Positions 1-8,358 of a stretch of DNA of 64,000 nt are shown here, piece after piece (position 1 is the first letter of the stretch; each line of letters opens with the position of its first letter). The DNA is from Dysgonomonas mossii (GTDB taxonomy: Bacteria > Bacteroidota > Bacteroidia > Bacteroidales > Dysgonomonadaceae). Location: positions 1-64,000 of the forward strand of contig NZ_SPPK01000001.1 in assembly GCF_004569505.1 (NCBI RefSeq), given 5' to 3'. The notes under the pieces are model-generated. The model ran no database searches. It saw only the letters and a list, made by a program, of their open reading frames with translations, and was not told where the DNA came from. The position numbers were made by a program, and so were the translations under genes.

Positions 1-11
1 CCGTAACGATA

Positions 12-121
<110 letters not shown>

Positions 122-130
122 TTTAAATGC

Positions 131-166
131 AAAGTCCGTATACATCTAATTGTATGCGGACTTTTG
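131..166 (+). terminator. Terminator after the rRNA operon
   Basis: A 14-bp stem (131-144 with 151-164, one G-U pair, 6-nt loop) ends in TTTT. It lies 10 bases after the 5S RNA, as expected for an rRNA operon terminator. Confidence 0.8.
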
Positions 167-227
167 CTATTGATACAAGCATACAAAGGATAATAGAAAG
201 ATACAAATACATATCAGACAGCATAAG

Positions 228-258
228 AAAGGAGAGCTATGATAGACTCTCCTTTTTT
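228..258 (+). terminator. Second terminator after the rRNA operon
   Basis: A 9-bp stem AAAGGAGAG/CTCTCCTTT (228-236 with 247-255) runs into six T residues. It probably backs up the terminator at 131-166. The 60 bases between them contain no recognisable gene. Confidence 0.75.
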
Positions 259-316
259 GTTTACAAAAGATAAATAGGCATATTTAATCACCGCTCTTAA
301 TATTAGAATATACATA

Positions 317-353
317 AAATACCCTTTAGGCTTTGAGTATCTAAAGGGTATTT
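317..353 (-). terminator. Hairpin after the minus-strand gene at 395-850
   Basis: A perfect 13-bp stem (317-329 with 341-353, 11-nt loop) lies between the rRNA terminators and the stop codon at 395. Each strand carries a short T-rich side, so it may act in both directions. The uridine run is weak. Confidence 0.55.
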
Positions 354-394
354 CATTTATATAGTATGTCTTATCTTATTATAAGAAGGAGATT

Positions 395-850
395 TTAATC
401 ATTTTGATAAGGGATATTTTTGTATTCGCAAATTTCTACTAGTTTGCTCTTTACAGTTTTTACATCATCATATTTTAAAGTAACGAGATCTATTTTTCTT
501 TGTTTCTGTCCTCCATTCAGAGAGAAAGTAATGTAGCTGATACCAATATTTAAACTACTTACATTTGTCCAATCTATTGCAGATTTACTCTGTCCCGAGA
601 TATTCGGTTTAACTGTATTGTTATCGATTGAAAGTATAGCTCCCGAAACCCATAGGGTGTTGCTTAGTAATAGTATGGCAGCAAGAATAAAGGCTATAAG
701 CGCACTGAAAAATAATATACCATAACCACCAGAAATTCCCTCTGTAATACAGAAATAAAGAGCAAATCCTGTTAAATAAATACCTGTTATGATATTTATA
801 GTTTTCTTAGTGGAAGAAAGCGTATTGTAATCAATAATTAATTCATTCAT
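395..850 (-). CDS. Small two-helix membrane protein of unknown function
   Basis: A 151-residue protein. Two hydrophobic helices span about residues 17-37 and 43-68, followed by a soluble C-terminal half of about 80 residues with a beta-rich, PH-domain-like pattern (WTNVSSLNIGISYITFSL). Short membrane proteins of this build are common in Bacteroidales, but I do not recognise a named family. It stands alone between the rRNA operon and tcdA, with about 68 bases separating it from tcdA. Integral inner-membrane location is inferred from the helices. Function is unknown. Confidence 0.7.
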   Translation of the reverse strand: MNELIIDYNTLSSTKKTINIITGIYLTGFALYFCITEGISGGYGILFFSALIAFILAAILLLSNTLWVSGAILSIDNNTVKPNISGQSKSAIDWTNVSSLNIGISYITFSLNGGQKQRKIDLVTLKYDDVKTVKSKLVEICEYKNIPYQND

Positions 851-918
851 TGTAGTTTTATTTAAATTTATTACTACAAATATGAGAAATAATACTGATT
901 TTATAGTGTTCTCTGAAA

Positions 919-1698
919 TTATTCTTTGCAGATATCTTGAATAATAAGCCCTGCTAGGGTGAAGCCAAATGTAGCTGTGATATGAACCAGCGTACCATTG
1001 GTCTGAGCTTTCACACTCGGATTGTCTTGTTTTAGTAATTCTGAGCTCTTTGACTCATCATGTTCATACTTCAGACCTTTGTTTTCTAAAACTTCGTCAC
1101 TATATACACATTTAAATTTTTTCCACGGTTTTTCTCCTTGTTTCATTTTTCGACGAAGGGCTGCAGCGAGCGGACAGCCTTTTACATTCCAAAACTCGGC
1201 AACTTTAATTCGCGTTGGATCCATTTTTAAGGCAGCACCCATCGAAGAAAATAATTTAGCTTTAGTCCGTGTTGCTGTGCGAATTAAATGTACCTTATGT
1301 TTCAGGCTATCTATTGCATCAATTATATAGTCGTAAGATTGAAGATTGAAAGAATCAGAAGTTTCTTCGCTATATACCTGAGCAATAATTTCTATTTCTG
1401 CATCGGGGTTGATGTCGAGCAATCGAGACTTTAATACTTCTACTTTACGCTGTCCAATAGTTTTTGTTGTAGCCATAAGTTGTCTGTTTATATTTGTCTC
1501 ACAAACTTTATCGGAGTCAACGATAGTAAGATGTCTTATTCCTGATCGAATCAGGCTTTCGGCACACCAACTACCAACTCCTCCTACACCGAATAAAATA
1601 ACTCTTACCGAAGAGATCTTGTTCATCAATTTGTCACCCAGTAATAGTTCTGCTCTCTTAAAGATTCCTTTTTCCTCTTGCATTCTTTCTATTTTCAT
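919..1698 (-). CDS. tcdA: tRNA threonylcarbamoyladenosine dehydratase TcdA (ThiF/E1-like)
   Basis: A 259-residue member of the ThiF/MoeB/HesA E1-like family. The nucleotide-binding glycine loop GVGGVGSW is at residues 37-44, followed by the E1-type segments TIVDSDKVCETNINRQL and YDYIIDAIDSLKHK. TcdA uses ATP to cyclise tRNA N6-threonylcarbamoyladenosine at position 37 (t6A to ct6A). Length and the C-terminal segment TNGTLVHITATFGFTLAGLI fit the TcdA/CsdL group rather than ThiF or MoeB. Cytoplasmic, transcribed alone, and divergent from purD. MQEEK at residue 6 is an alternative start. Confidence 0.9.
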   Translation of the reverse strand: MKIERMQEEKGIFKRAELLLGDKLMNKISSVRVILFGVGGVGSWCAESLIRSGIRHLTIVDSDKVCETNINRQLMATTKTIGQRKVEVLKSRLLDINPDAEIEIIAQVYSEETSDSFNLQSYDYIIDAIDSLKHKVHLIRTATRTKAKLFSSMGAALKMDPTRIKVAEFWNVKGCPLAAALRRKMKQGEKPWKKFKCVYSDEVLENKGLKYEHDESKSSELLKQDNPSVKAQTNGTLVHITATFGFTLAGLIIQDICKE

Positions 1699-1759
1699 TT
1701 TTTTAGGGGTACAAACTTACAATAAATATTTCTGATTTCATGTTAAGAAAATAATCATG

Positions 1760-1767
1760 TATCTTTG
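1760..1767 (+). promoter_or_regulatory. Candidate -7 box for purD
   Basis: TATCTTTG matches the Bacteroidota -7 consensus TAnnTTTG. It lies about 100 bases before the purD start, implying a leader of roughly 95 bases. No clear TTTG -33 element was found at the expected distance. Confidence 0.5.
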
Positions 1768-1868
1768 CTGCTCAAATAATTAACGTGTCATGGTACTCTT
1801 CTTGTATTGAGACACCTATTATTAAGTGAATCTAGCTAAGAATACAACAAAATATTATCTTTTTAATT

Positions 1869-3140
1869 ATGAATATATTATTATTAGGAAACGGAGGTCG
1901 TGAAAATGCATTGGCATGGAAGATTAAGCAAAGCGATAAGGTTCAGAAACTTTATGTGGCTCCCGGCAATGCAGGAACTCATGAAATAGCTGTAAACGTA
2001 AACTTATTGCCCACTGATTTTCCTGAGATAAAACAATTCGTATTAGAGAATAAGATAGATATGGTTGTTGTAGGTCCCGAAGAGCCACTTGTAAGAGGAA
2101 TATACGATTTCTTCGTCAATGATGATGATATTAAAGATATTCCGGTTATAGGCCCCTCTAAGATAGGAGCACAGCTTGAAGGTAGCAAGGATTTTGCTAA
2201 GCAATTTATGATGCGTCATAATATTCCTACAGCCAGATATAAAAGCTTTACATTAGATGAGTTGGACGAAGCTTATTCATTTTTAGAAGAGTTAGAGGCT
2301 CCGTATGTGTTGAAGGCTGATGGATTAGCCGCAGGAAAAGGTGTACTTATAATAAGTGATATAGAGGAAGCGAAACAAGAGCTAAAAGAAATGCTTTCGG
2401 GGATGTTTGGCGATGCTAGTAAAACTGTTGTTATAGAAGAGTTTTTGTCGGGAATAGAATGTTCTGTATTTGTGTTAACGGATGGAGATTCATATAAAAT
2501 ACTACCTGTAGCCAAAGATTATAAACGAATTGGCGAAGGAGATACAGGGCTGAATACCGGAGGAATGGGTGCTGTGTCGCCGGTATCGTTTGCTGACGAT
2601 GTATTCATGAAAAAAGTAGAAGACCGTATTGTTATTCCAACAATAGAGGGACTGAAAAAGGATAAAATTATATATAAAGGATTTATTTTCTTAGGCTTAA
2701 TAGAGGTCAAAGGAGAACCTATGGTAATTGAATATAACGTACGTATGGGTGATCCTGAAACTGAAGTTGTCATGTTGCGGATAAAGTCTGATTTTGTTTC
2801 TTTGTTAGAAGGGGTTGCAACAGGTACATTGGAAAGTAAATTGTTGGAAATAGATAGTCGCTATGCTGTTACCGTGATGCTTGTTGCGGGTGGTTATCCG
2901 GGAGACTATGAGAAAAATAAAGAAATGTCGGGTTTGGATAAGGTAAAAGATAGTATCTTATTTCATGCCGGAACAAAGCTTGAAAATAATAAGGTGCTGA
3001 CAAACGGAGGACGTGTTATTGCAATAAGTTCATATGGAGAAACCAAGAATGAAGCCCTATCTCTATCCTTCAAGAATGCAGATGTAATATCTTATGATAA
3101 AAAATACTATAGGAAAGATATAGGTTTCGATCTCAAATAA
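1869..3140 (+). CDS. purD: Phosphoribosylamine-glycine ligase PurD
   Basis: A 423-residue GAR synthetase, the second step of purine synthesis: phosphoribosylamine + glycine + ATP gives GAR. The N-terminus MNILLLGNGGRENALAWK is the family signature. ATP-grasp motifs are visible at ADGLAAGKGV (about 151-160), GLNTGGMGAVSP (about 229-240) and VRMGDPETEVV (about 291). Length is typical. The next gene starts one base after the stop codon, so the two are co-transcribed. Cytoplasmic. Confidence 0.97.
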   Translation: MNILLLGNGGRENALAWKIKQSDKVQKLYVAPGNAGTHEIAVNVNLLPTDFPEIKQFVLENKIDMVVVGPEEPLVRGIYDFFVNDDDIKDIPVIGPSKIGAQLEGSKDFAKQFMMRHNIPTARYKSFTLDELDEAYSFLEELEAPYVLKADGLAAGKGVLIISDIEEAKQELKEMLSGMFGDASKTVVIEEFLSGIECSVFVLTDGDSYKILPVAKDYKRIGEGDTGLNTGGMGAVSPVSFADDVFMKKVEDRIVIPTIEGLKKDKIIYKGFIFLGLIEVKGEPMVIEYNVRMGDPETEVVMLRIKSDFVSLLEGVATGTLESKLLEIDSRYAVTVMLVAGGYPGDYEKNKEMSGLDKVKDSILFHAGTKLENNKVLTNGGRVIAISSYGETKNEALSLSFKNADVISYDKKYYRKDIGFDLK

Positions 3141-3141
3141 A

Positions 3142-4149
3142 ATGGCAGCTATTCCTAGATTTTATAAAAGTCATATTGCGGAAGGAAAGGGGTTTCTTAT
3201 AATCTCTATTATTTTCGCAGTATGTATGAGGATAGCATTTGTAGTATCATCAAATGCTATGCCTTCAAATATGGAAGGAGGGTATCTTTGGCAACTGCTC
3301 GATTTCTTTTCGGGTAATCCATTATATTCATTGGCAGGTAGTAGTATTATTGTATCTGCAATGGCTGTATTGACTGCTCATATCAATACTGATTTTGTAC
3401 TGATAAGGCGGAGGACTCTGTTGCCTCCCGCTATTATAATTTTATTGTTTAGCTGTCACCCTTCGTTGGTGTGGATATCTCCGGCGTATATTGGGGTATT
3501 ATTCATGCTTTTTACAGTATCTATATTATTCGCCTCTTATAATCACTCTGAAAGATCTGTCGCTGCATTTAAAATAGCGTTTATGCTTTCTTTAGGAAGC
3601 CTGTTTACGCCTCTTTTATTACTCTTTGTCCCATTAACATGGATTGCTCTTGTAATAATGAGATGTTTTAGTTTTAGATCCTTGTTAGCATCCTTTTTGG
3701 GAGCCTTTATAGTATATTTTCCTACATTCTCTTTTTATCTTCTTACGGATAATCTAAACGAATTTCTTTCTCCTTTTCTACATTATAGCAGTTCTCAACA
3801 GTTAGTTATGTTTCCTTTTCTCCGTTTTGATATTGCTATATGGGCTTCTCTTATTTTTATAATTCTTTTTTTGAGTATTATCATTGGAGATAATTTCCTT
3901 AACAGGCATAAGGATAAAATAAAGATAAGGGCATATTTATCGTTATTGATATTTTTCACAGTCTTATCTTTATTGTTCTCTATCTTTATAAATATAACAC
4001 CGCAAGTGAGTCTGTATATTTTTATGGGTGTGGGATCATTCCTATTATCTCATTTCTTTGCACTAGGAGAAACAAAGGGGACAGTAGTACTATTTTATAT
4101 CTTTATAGTGGCTTGTTTGTTGTTTAGCGGCTTATCTTTTCTCCGATAG
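3142..4149 (+). CDS. Polytopic membrane protein, DUF6427-like
   Basis: A 335-residue hydrophobic protein with about nine to ten predicted membrane helices from residue 19 to the C-terminus and only short loops. The N-terminus (IPRFYKSHIAEGKGFL) and overall build resemble the DUF6427 family of Bacteroidota inner-membrane proteins, whose function is unknown. It starts one base after the purD stop codon and is almost certainly in the same transcript. The family name is from memory and not checked by search. Confidence 0.75.
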   Translation: MAAIPRFYKSHIAEGKGFLIISIIFAVCMRIAFVVSSNAMPSNMEGGYLWQLLDFFSGNPLYSLAGSSIIVSAMAVLTAHINTDFVLIRRRTLLPPAIIILLFSCHPSLVWISPAYIGVLFMLFTVSILFASYNHSERSVAAFKIAFMLSLGSLFTPLLLLFVPLTWIALVIMRCFSFRSLLASFLGAFIVYFPTFSFYLLTDNLNEFLSPFLHYSSSQQLVMFPFLRFDIAIWASLIFIILFLSIIIGDNFLNRHKDKIKIRAYLSLLIFFTVLSLLFSIFINITPQVSLYIFMGVGSFLLSHFFALGETKGTVVLFYIFIVACLLFSGLSFLR

Positions 4150-4328
4150 TAAAAAAAATACCAACAAATGTTTTTGTAGTTCAATTTTATCACGTTGATA
4201 CAAAGTTTCTTAGTTTCTATCGTGGTTTGAGTGATAAATCTTCTGGTAGTTTTTTTACTCAAAAACTTGCTAGTCTCGCTAAAAAGCAGTAATATTGCAT
4301 CCGATTTCGGGATAACCTCCGAAAATCA

Positions 4329-4402
4329 GGTCCTATAGCTCAGTTGGTTAGAGCATCTGACTCATAATCAGGGGGTCCCTGGTTCAAGCCCAGGTGGGAC
4401 CA
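4329..4402 (+). tRNA. tRNA with CAT anticodon (Met or Ile2)
   Basis: A 74-base cloverleaf. The acceptor stem GGTCCTA/TGGGACC closes with one G-U pair. The D arm is AGCTCAGTTGGTTAGAGC. The anticodon stem CTGA/TCAG encloses CTCATAA, so the anticodon is CAT. The T arm is CCTGGTTCAAGCCCAGG. CCA is not encoded. The sequence alone does not decide between elongator tRNA-Met and the lysidine-modified tRNA-Ile2; the GACTCATAATC anticodon arm resembles E. coli tRNA-Ile2. A short hairpin (GATTTCGG/CCGAAAATC) precedes it. Confidence 0.95.
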
Positions 4403-4411
4403 CTTAAAATG

Positions 4412-4444
4412 AAAGAGTTACAGTAGAAACTGTAACTCTTTTTT
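4412..4444 (+). terminator. Terminator after the tRNA
   Basis: A perfect 12-bp stem (4412-4423 with 4430-4441, loop TAGAAA) is followed by a run of T, starting 10 bases after the tRNA. The rest of the gap up to 4641 is AT-rich with no other recognisable feature. Confidence 0.9.
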
Positions 4445-4641
4445 TGTTTTAATGCCCTTGTTTTAGTAGTGTTTCGATGGGTTTTGTAAACCAATAGTAA
4501 AACCACAAAACAATTTTGTGGAGAGGAAAATAAGTAATTTCTAAACTGTTTCTTTATAAGAACATAGAATTTAATGTCCCTATTTTACAACCATTCTTGC
4601 TTATTTGAATAAGCGCAACCATAATTATACTTAATGAATAT

Positions 4642-5724
4642 TTATGATTTTATATTGACCGATTCCACAGGTTGCTTCTTTATGCTATCCAAAGGCATAC
4701 TGTGATATTTTACATTTTCAAAATCAATAGTGTTTAGGTTGATGCAACGGATATTACTATTATACATAGTTCGATAATAGATGATACAATTTTGTGTATC
4801 TGTAGCCACTGTAAACTGAGTAGCACTTGGTACATCAGCTGATGCTTTTCCCCATAGTTGTTCTGTACCTGTTGGAATATCGAAATTATTCAAAATATGA
4901 AATGCCTGGAAAACACTTTCCTGTGCAGACTGTTGTTGTGGAGCAGTCAATTGGAAAAACGTAGCACGAACAAATCGAGATGGAGGAGTAAAATCTCCCG
5001 GAAGTCCTAACAAACCGGTTCCATGTCCGAGCGACTTCGTTTGCAAAGGGCCAAAATTATGTCCTGGAGGTGTGCCGGGTTGTAAATTTATATAATTATT
5101 CAAGTTTGTCCAGTGCCATTCTAAGCCCGGTGAATTGGTCAATACTCCCAAAGGATTATCATAAAAATGCATGATTTCATCTACTATCTCAAGTACGATC
5201 TGACGCCCCGATGGTTCAGTGAATCGCCAATGTACAGTGGAAGACCGAGGATCAATATTCGTAACACGTATATTTTTTAGTTTTTCTTTAACTTCATCTA
5301 CAGTTTCACACTCACCTAGTACATAAGATACTAATTGGAAATCCGCTAAGTTTCTTTCTTTTTGGGATGGATCATAAGAGGGGTATTTTCCATAATTAGG
5401 GAAATAAAAGAGTCCGGCAGACAGACCTTTTTCATTGACACCTTCCACCATAAATTCCTTTTGCTCTACCGACAAACCTATAAATCCGTATTTGCTAGTA
5501 AATTTCATTCCATCCATTCCGGAAGGTGTGAGCGACTGAAGCTGCTGATGGCGAGGAACAACCACATACATCGTATTCATAACACTTTCAGCCCATTCAA
5601 TAGTACGTGCGGCAACGACACTTCCATCACTACTTTTTAATGTGATACCTGTACAAGCATTTATTGACGCTTGTAATTGCAAAACAAGTATAGCCAGTAA
5701 AATTAATGATTGTTTTGAGTTCAT
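4642..5724 (-). CDS. Choloylglycine-hydrolase family (Ntn) amidase, secreted
   Basis: About 360 residues starting at MNSKQSLILL; an in-frame upstream Met at 5769 would put 15 unlikely residues ahead of the signal peptide. Signal cleavage after ..ASINA would expose Cys24 (CTGITLKSSDGS) as the N-terminal nucleophile, as in bile-salt hydrolases and penicillin V acylases. Family features visible: ARTIEW, the Gram-negative form of the Arg-x-x-acidic motif, TNSPGLEWHW, and RFVRATFF. It would hydrolyse a linear amide such as a conjugated bile acid, N-acyl homoserine lactone or penicillin V; the substrate cannot be read from sequence. It lies at the 3' end of the minus-strand GH cluster but may be a separate unit. 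Confidence 0.85.
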   Translation of the reverse strand: MNSKQSLILLAILVLQLQASINACTGITLKSSDGSVVAARTIEWAESVMNTMYVVVPRHQQLQSLTPSGMDGMKFTSKYGFIGLSVEQKEFMVEGVNEKGLSAGLFYFPNYGKYPSYDPSQKERNLADFQLVSYVLGECETVDEVKEKLKNIRVTNIDPRSSTVHWRFTEPSGRQIVLEIVDEIMHFYDNPLGVLTNSPGLEWHWTNLNNYINLQPGTPPGHNFGPLQTKSLGHGTGLLGLPGDFTPPSRFVRATFFQLTAPQQQSAQESVFQAFHILNNFDIPTGTEQLWGKASADVPSATQFTVATDTQNCIIYYRTMYNSNIRCINLNTIDFENVKYHSMPLDSIKKQPVESVNIKS

Positions 5725-5822
5725 AGTTAACAATTTTAGTGTTTCAATAATAAAACAATTGAAAGACAAAAACTGTTTAATGTGAAATTTTAATTGCCTT
5801 GTAATCAGATTTTATAGCATTC

Positions 5823-5836
5823 AGCCGTCCACGGCT
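5823..5836. repeat. Short hairpin between GH43 and the Ntn amidase
   Basis: AGCCGT/ACGGCT inverted repeat with a 2-base centre, in the 179-base gap after GH43. No T-run follows on either strand, so a terminator role is doubtful. Confidence 0.35.
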
Positions 5837-5868
5837 AATACTGATAAAGAATATATTCTTGTTTTATA

Positions 5869-5899
5869 TATCCAATAGAAATGTTTGTTGTACTTCGTA
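5869..5899 (-). pseudogene. 31-bp exact copy of GH31 coding sequence
   Basis: These 31 bases are identical to 10296-10326, which lie inside the GH31 gene and encode YEVQQTFLLD. The copy is in the same orientation and begins 4 bases after the GH43 stop codon. Similarity stops abruptly at both ends. A chance match of this length is negligible. It may be the remnant of a duplicated or deleted GH31 gene, or a short ectopic repair insertion. Confidence 0.7.
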
Positions 5900-5903
5900 T
5901 CAA

Positions 5904-6857
5904 TTACTTTGTTTGATTTACCATTTGTATTGTACCATCAGCATTATAATAAAGCTTATCTACACATACTGATCGTAGCCAATCATTAAATTCTCCATTT
6001 TTTTCAGATAAGGAACTATCATGGTAGAAAGAGTACCACTGACCTTTGTATTCTACTATCGATCCATGGTTCGTATAGCTATTTGTTGGTTCCATATAAA
6101 TGCCCTGAGACTTCCAAGGTCCTAGTGGACTATTGCTCGTTGCATATCGCATGCGATTGTCTCCTTTTACTCCATCATTCCAATTGTTATCATGATTGTC
6201 TGAATAAGATAGATAATAAATACCATTACGCTTGTGTACCCATGCCGCTTCATGGAAATCATAAAGACCTTCCATCTTCTGAAGGCTACCATCTAGTTCC
6301 ATCATATTGTCTTTGAGCTTACCTCCGAGGCATATACCTCCACCTCCTTGATATATGTATGCTTGCCCATCATCATCGATAAATACATTCGGGTCGATAT
6401 GAGCCTCCATTCCTTTTACGTATCCTTCTACCACAAAGTCTTTTGCAGGAAATTTACTTGTTGCCACTCCAATTTTCCAACTTTTGTCCCAATCCGATTC
6501 GCTTGGATGCGGAAAATAAAAATAATACGTGGCGTTTTTATAAACACAATCGGGAGCCCACATAAACCCCCCTTCAGGTCTACCCCAGGATACTTGAGTC
6601 GAGCGAAGTATTTCGCCATGATCTACCCAGTTTACCATATCTTCTGTAGAGAATACATGATATTGATCCATCAGGTCGCACCCTTGAGGCGGGGCGATAT
6701 CATGCGATGCATATACATACAGACGTCCATCATTCCATACCCGAGCCGAAGGATCGGCTGTATACATATGTTTTATAAACGGATTTTTCTGAGCATAGCT
6801 ATTGCAGGATAACAGAGAAAATACAGCGATGTATAGGGTGAAGAGACCTTTTTTCAT
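5904..6857 (-). CDS. Family 43 glycoside hydrolase, lipoprotein
   Basis: A 317-residue five-bladed beta-propeller enzyme of the GH43 type. The three expected acidic residues are apparent: base Asp in TADPSARVW (about residue 35), pKa-setting Asp in HIDPNVFIDDDG (about 155), and acid Glu in YDFHEAAWV (about 203). The N-terminus ends in LLSCNS, a lipobox, so it is probably a surface or periplasmic lipoprotein. GH43 members remove arabinofuranose or xylose; subfamily not assigned. It is the last gene of the GH92-GH31-esterase-GH43 series, 33 bases after the esterase. No extra carbohydrate-binding domain. Confidence 0.85.
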   Translation of the reverse strand: MKKGLFTLYIAVFSLLSCNSYAQKNPFIKHMYTADPSARVWNDGRLYVYASHDIAPPQGCDLMDQYHVFSTEDMVNWVDHGEILRSTQVSWGRPEGGFMWAPDCVYKNATYYFYFPHPSESDWDKSWKIGVATSKFPAKDFVVEGYVKGMEAHIDPNVFIDDDGQAYIYQGGGGICLGGKLKDNMMELDGSLQKMEGLYDFHEAAWVHKRNGIYYLSYSDNHDNNWNDGVKGDNRMRYATSNSPLGPWKSQGIYMEPTNSYTNHGSIVEYKGQWYSFYHDSSLSEKNGEFNDWLRSVCVDKLYYNADGTIQMVNQTK

Positions 6858-6890
6858 TTAGGTTAGTGTTATGAATTATTTACGACTTAT

Positions 6891-8285
6891 TTATTTTCTA
6901 TTTGCTTTTAGTATGAAGTCAACAATGGGTGCAGGATTAGAAAGACTATGCGGGTGATGTTTGAAGCCATCCTTCATCATTACGGTGATATCTCCACCCG
7001 CTTCTTTTATTTTTCTTTCAAACTCGATCGTTTGACTTGGAGGTACAGCTTCATCCTGATTGGCACAAAGTATAAGAATAGGGTATCTTCCATTTACTAT
7101 TTCTTTTATCTTATCTGTTGGGCTTCCTTTAAATGTACGTATATCCGCTTTCGTTTTCATATTGTATGCTTGTATGAAGTTTTCCGTCATTTCATCTAAA
7201 TCTCCATTTCTATCTGCTAAATAGCGGCAGTCGAGCAAAGGATTATCTACGTATATGCAACTAACTTTATCTGGATTGGCTGCTGCCCAGCAAAATGAAT
7301 ACATTGCACCGCGGCTCATACCTTCCATTGTACTCTTTTTCGATAAATCTGCATTTGTTAATAGATTGTAGAACTCATCCCATATAGAAAGTGCCTCCTT
7401 ATTTCCCATCAGTTCGGCAACATCGCAATATACCAGATGATAGCCTCTTTCGAGTAGAGCTATATCGGTTTGTGGTTCATGCGCCCAAAATCGGGCACGC
7501 CATATCCACGGTTTTCCCAAAGCTGTAAATTTAGGTTTAACAACTTTACAGTCACGACCTCTTAACTTAAAATCTATCGATACGTATCCTTTGAAATTAT
7601 TTATAGTATGTGCTGTTTTTAGTTTCGCCAGAACATCAAAAGATTTTTCTGTTTTTAATGTAATTTGCTCATATAATCTGCTCGCTATAATTTCCGAACC
7701 TTTGTCTCCGGGATGTATCTTGTCCGGAAATAAATCGGGTCTATTTATCAGCAGGGAGTGCATATCCAATACTTCTATATCTTCATTGTATGCTACCTGC
7801 TGAATAATTGGAATAATATCGTTTACAATAACGGGATCCCATATTTGGTTCGAGTCTGTTTCGAAGGAAACAAAGGGAAGCATCAGGATAATTCGTGGTT
7901 TTGATGGCAGGCTTTTAAAGGACTTTACCATGTCGCTACAATCCTTTGCAAACTCATTCATGTAAACCTGATTAATAGCCTTTGCATCATTTCCTCCTAG
8001 ATCAATAAACACGATATCGGGATTGCTATTTAAAGCTTTCTTATAGGCTTGGGTATTCCAATAGGGATGATCTCCTTTGCGAAGCATGGTACAACTACTT
8101 ACTCCACAATTGACCACTTCGTAATCACTCCCTAAAAGGTGTGCGAGCTGTGCTGGATACGAATCTCTTTTCGGATCAGTTGTTAACGCCCCTTCCGTAA
8201 TACTCGCTCCTACACAGACTACTTTTGTCTGAGCACTAGCTATCATCTGAGAGATGAAAAGACAGAGAATAAGTATATATTTCAT
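6891..8285 (-). CDS. Tandem esterase: SGNH hydrolase fused to alpha/beta hydrolase
   Basis: A 464-residue secreted protein (signal peptide to ..ASAQ) with two different esterase folds in one chain. Residues about 20-215 are an SGNH/GDSL domain: GASITEG carries Ser, GGNDA is block III, and DKIHPGDKG carries the Asp-His pair. Residues about 225-464 are an alpha/beta hydrolase with nucleophile elbow GMSRGA, Asp in CANQDEAVP and His in GFKHHPHS. The second domain resembles prolyl-oligopeptidase-like carbohydrate esterases. In this operon it probably removes acetyl or similar esters from a decorated polysaccharide before GH31/GH43 action. Both active sites look intact. Confidence 0.82.
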   Translation of the reverse strand: MKYILILCLFISQMIASAQTKVVCVGASITEGALTTDPKRDSYPAQLAHLLGSDYEVVNCGVSSCTMLRKGDHPYWNTQAYKKALNSNPDIVFIDLGGNDAKAINQVYMNEFAKDCSDMVKSFKSLPSKPRIILMLPFVSFETDSNQIWDPVIVNDIIPIIQQVAYNEDIEVLDMHSLLINRPDLFPDKIHPGDKGSEIIASRLYEQITLKTEKSFDVLAKLKTAHTINNFKGYVSIDFKLRGRDCKVVKPKFTALGKPWIWRARFWAHEPQTDIALLERGYHLVYCDVAELMGNKEALSIWDEFYNLLTNADLSKKSTMEGMSRGAMYSFCWAAANPDKVSCIYVDNPLLDCRYLADRNGDLDEMTENFIQAYNMKTKADIRTFKGSPTDKIKEIVNGRYPILILCANQDEAVPPSQTIEFERKIKEAGGDITVMMKDGFKHHPHSLSNPAPIVDFILKANRK

Positions 8286-8358
8286 GCTGTGCGTTTATTT
8301 CCTTTTATATTAGCATGGTGGGATGAAAATCAAAAGAGTAAGTCACACTTTCTTAATA

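Noticed and set aside
1785..1815. GTGTC/GACAC pairing in the purD leader as a possible riboswitch
   Set aside because: Only a 5-bp stem with a 21-base loop and none of the conserved purine-riboswitch positions.
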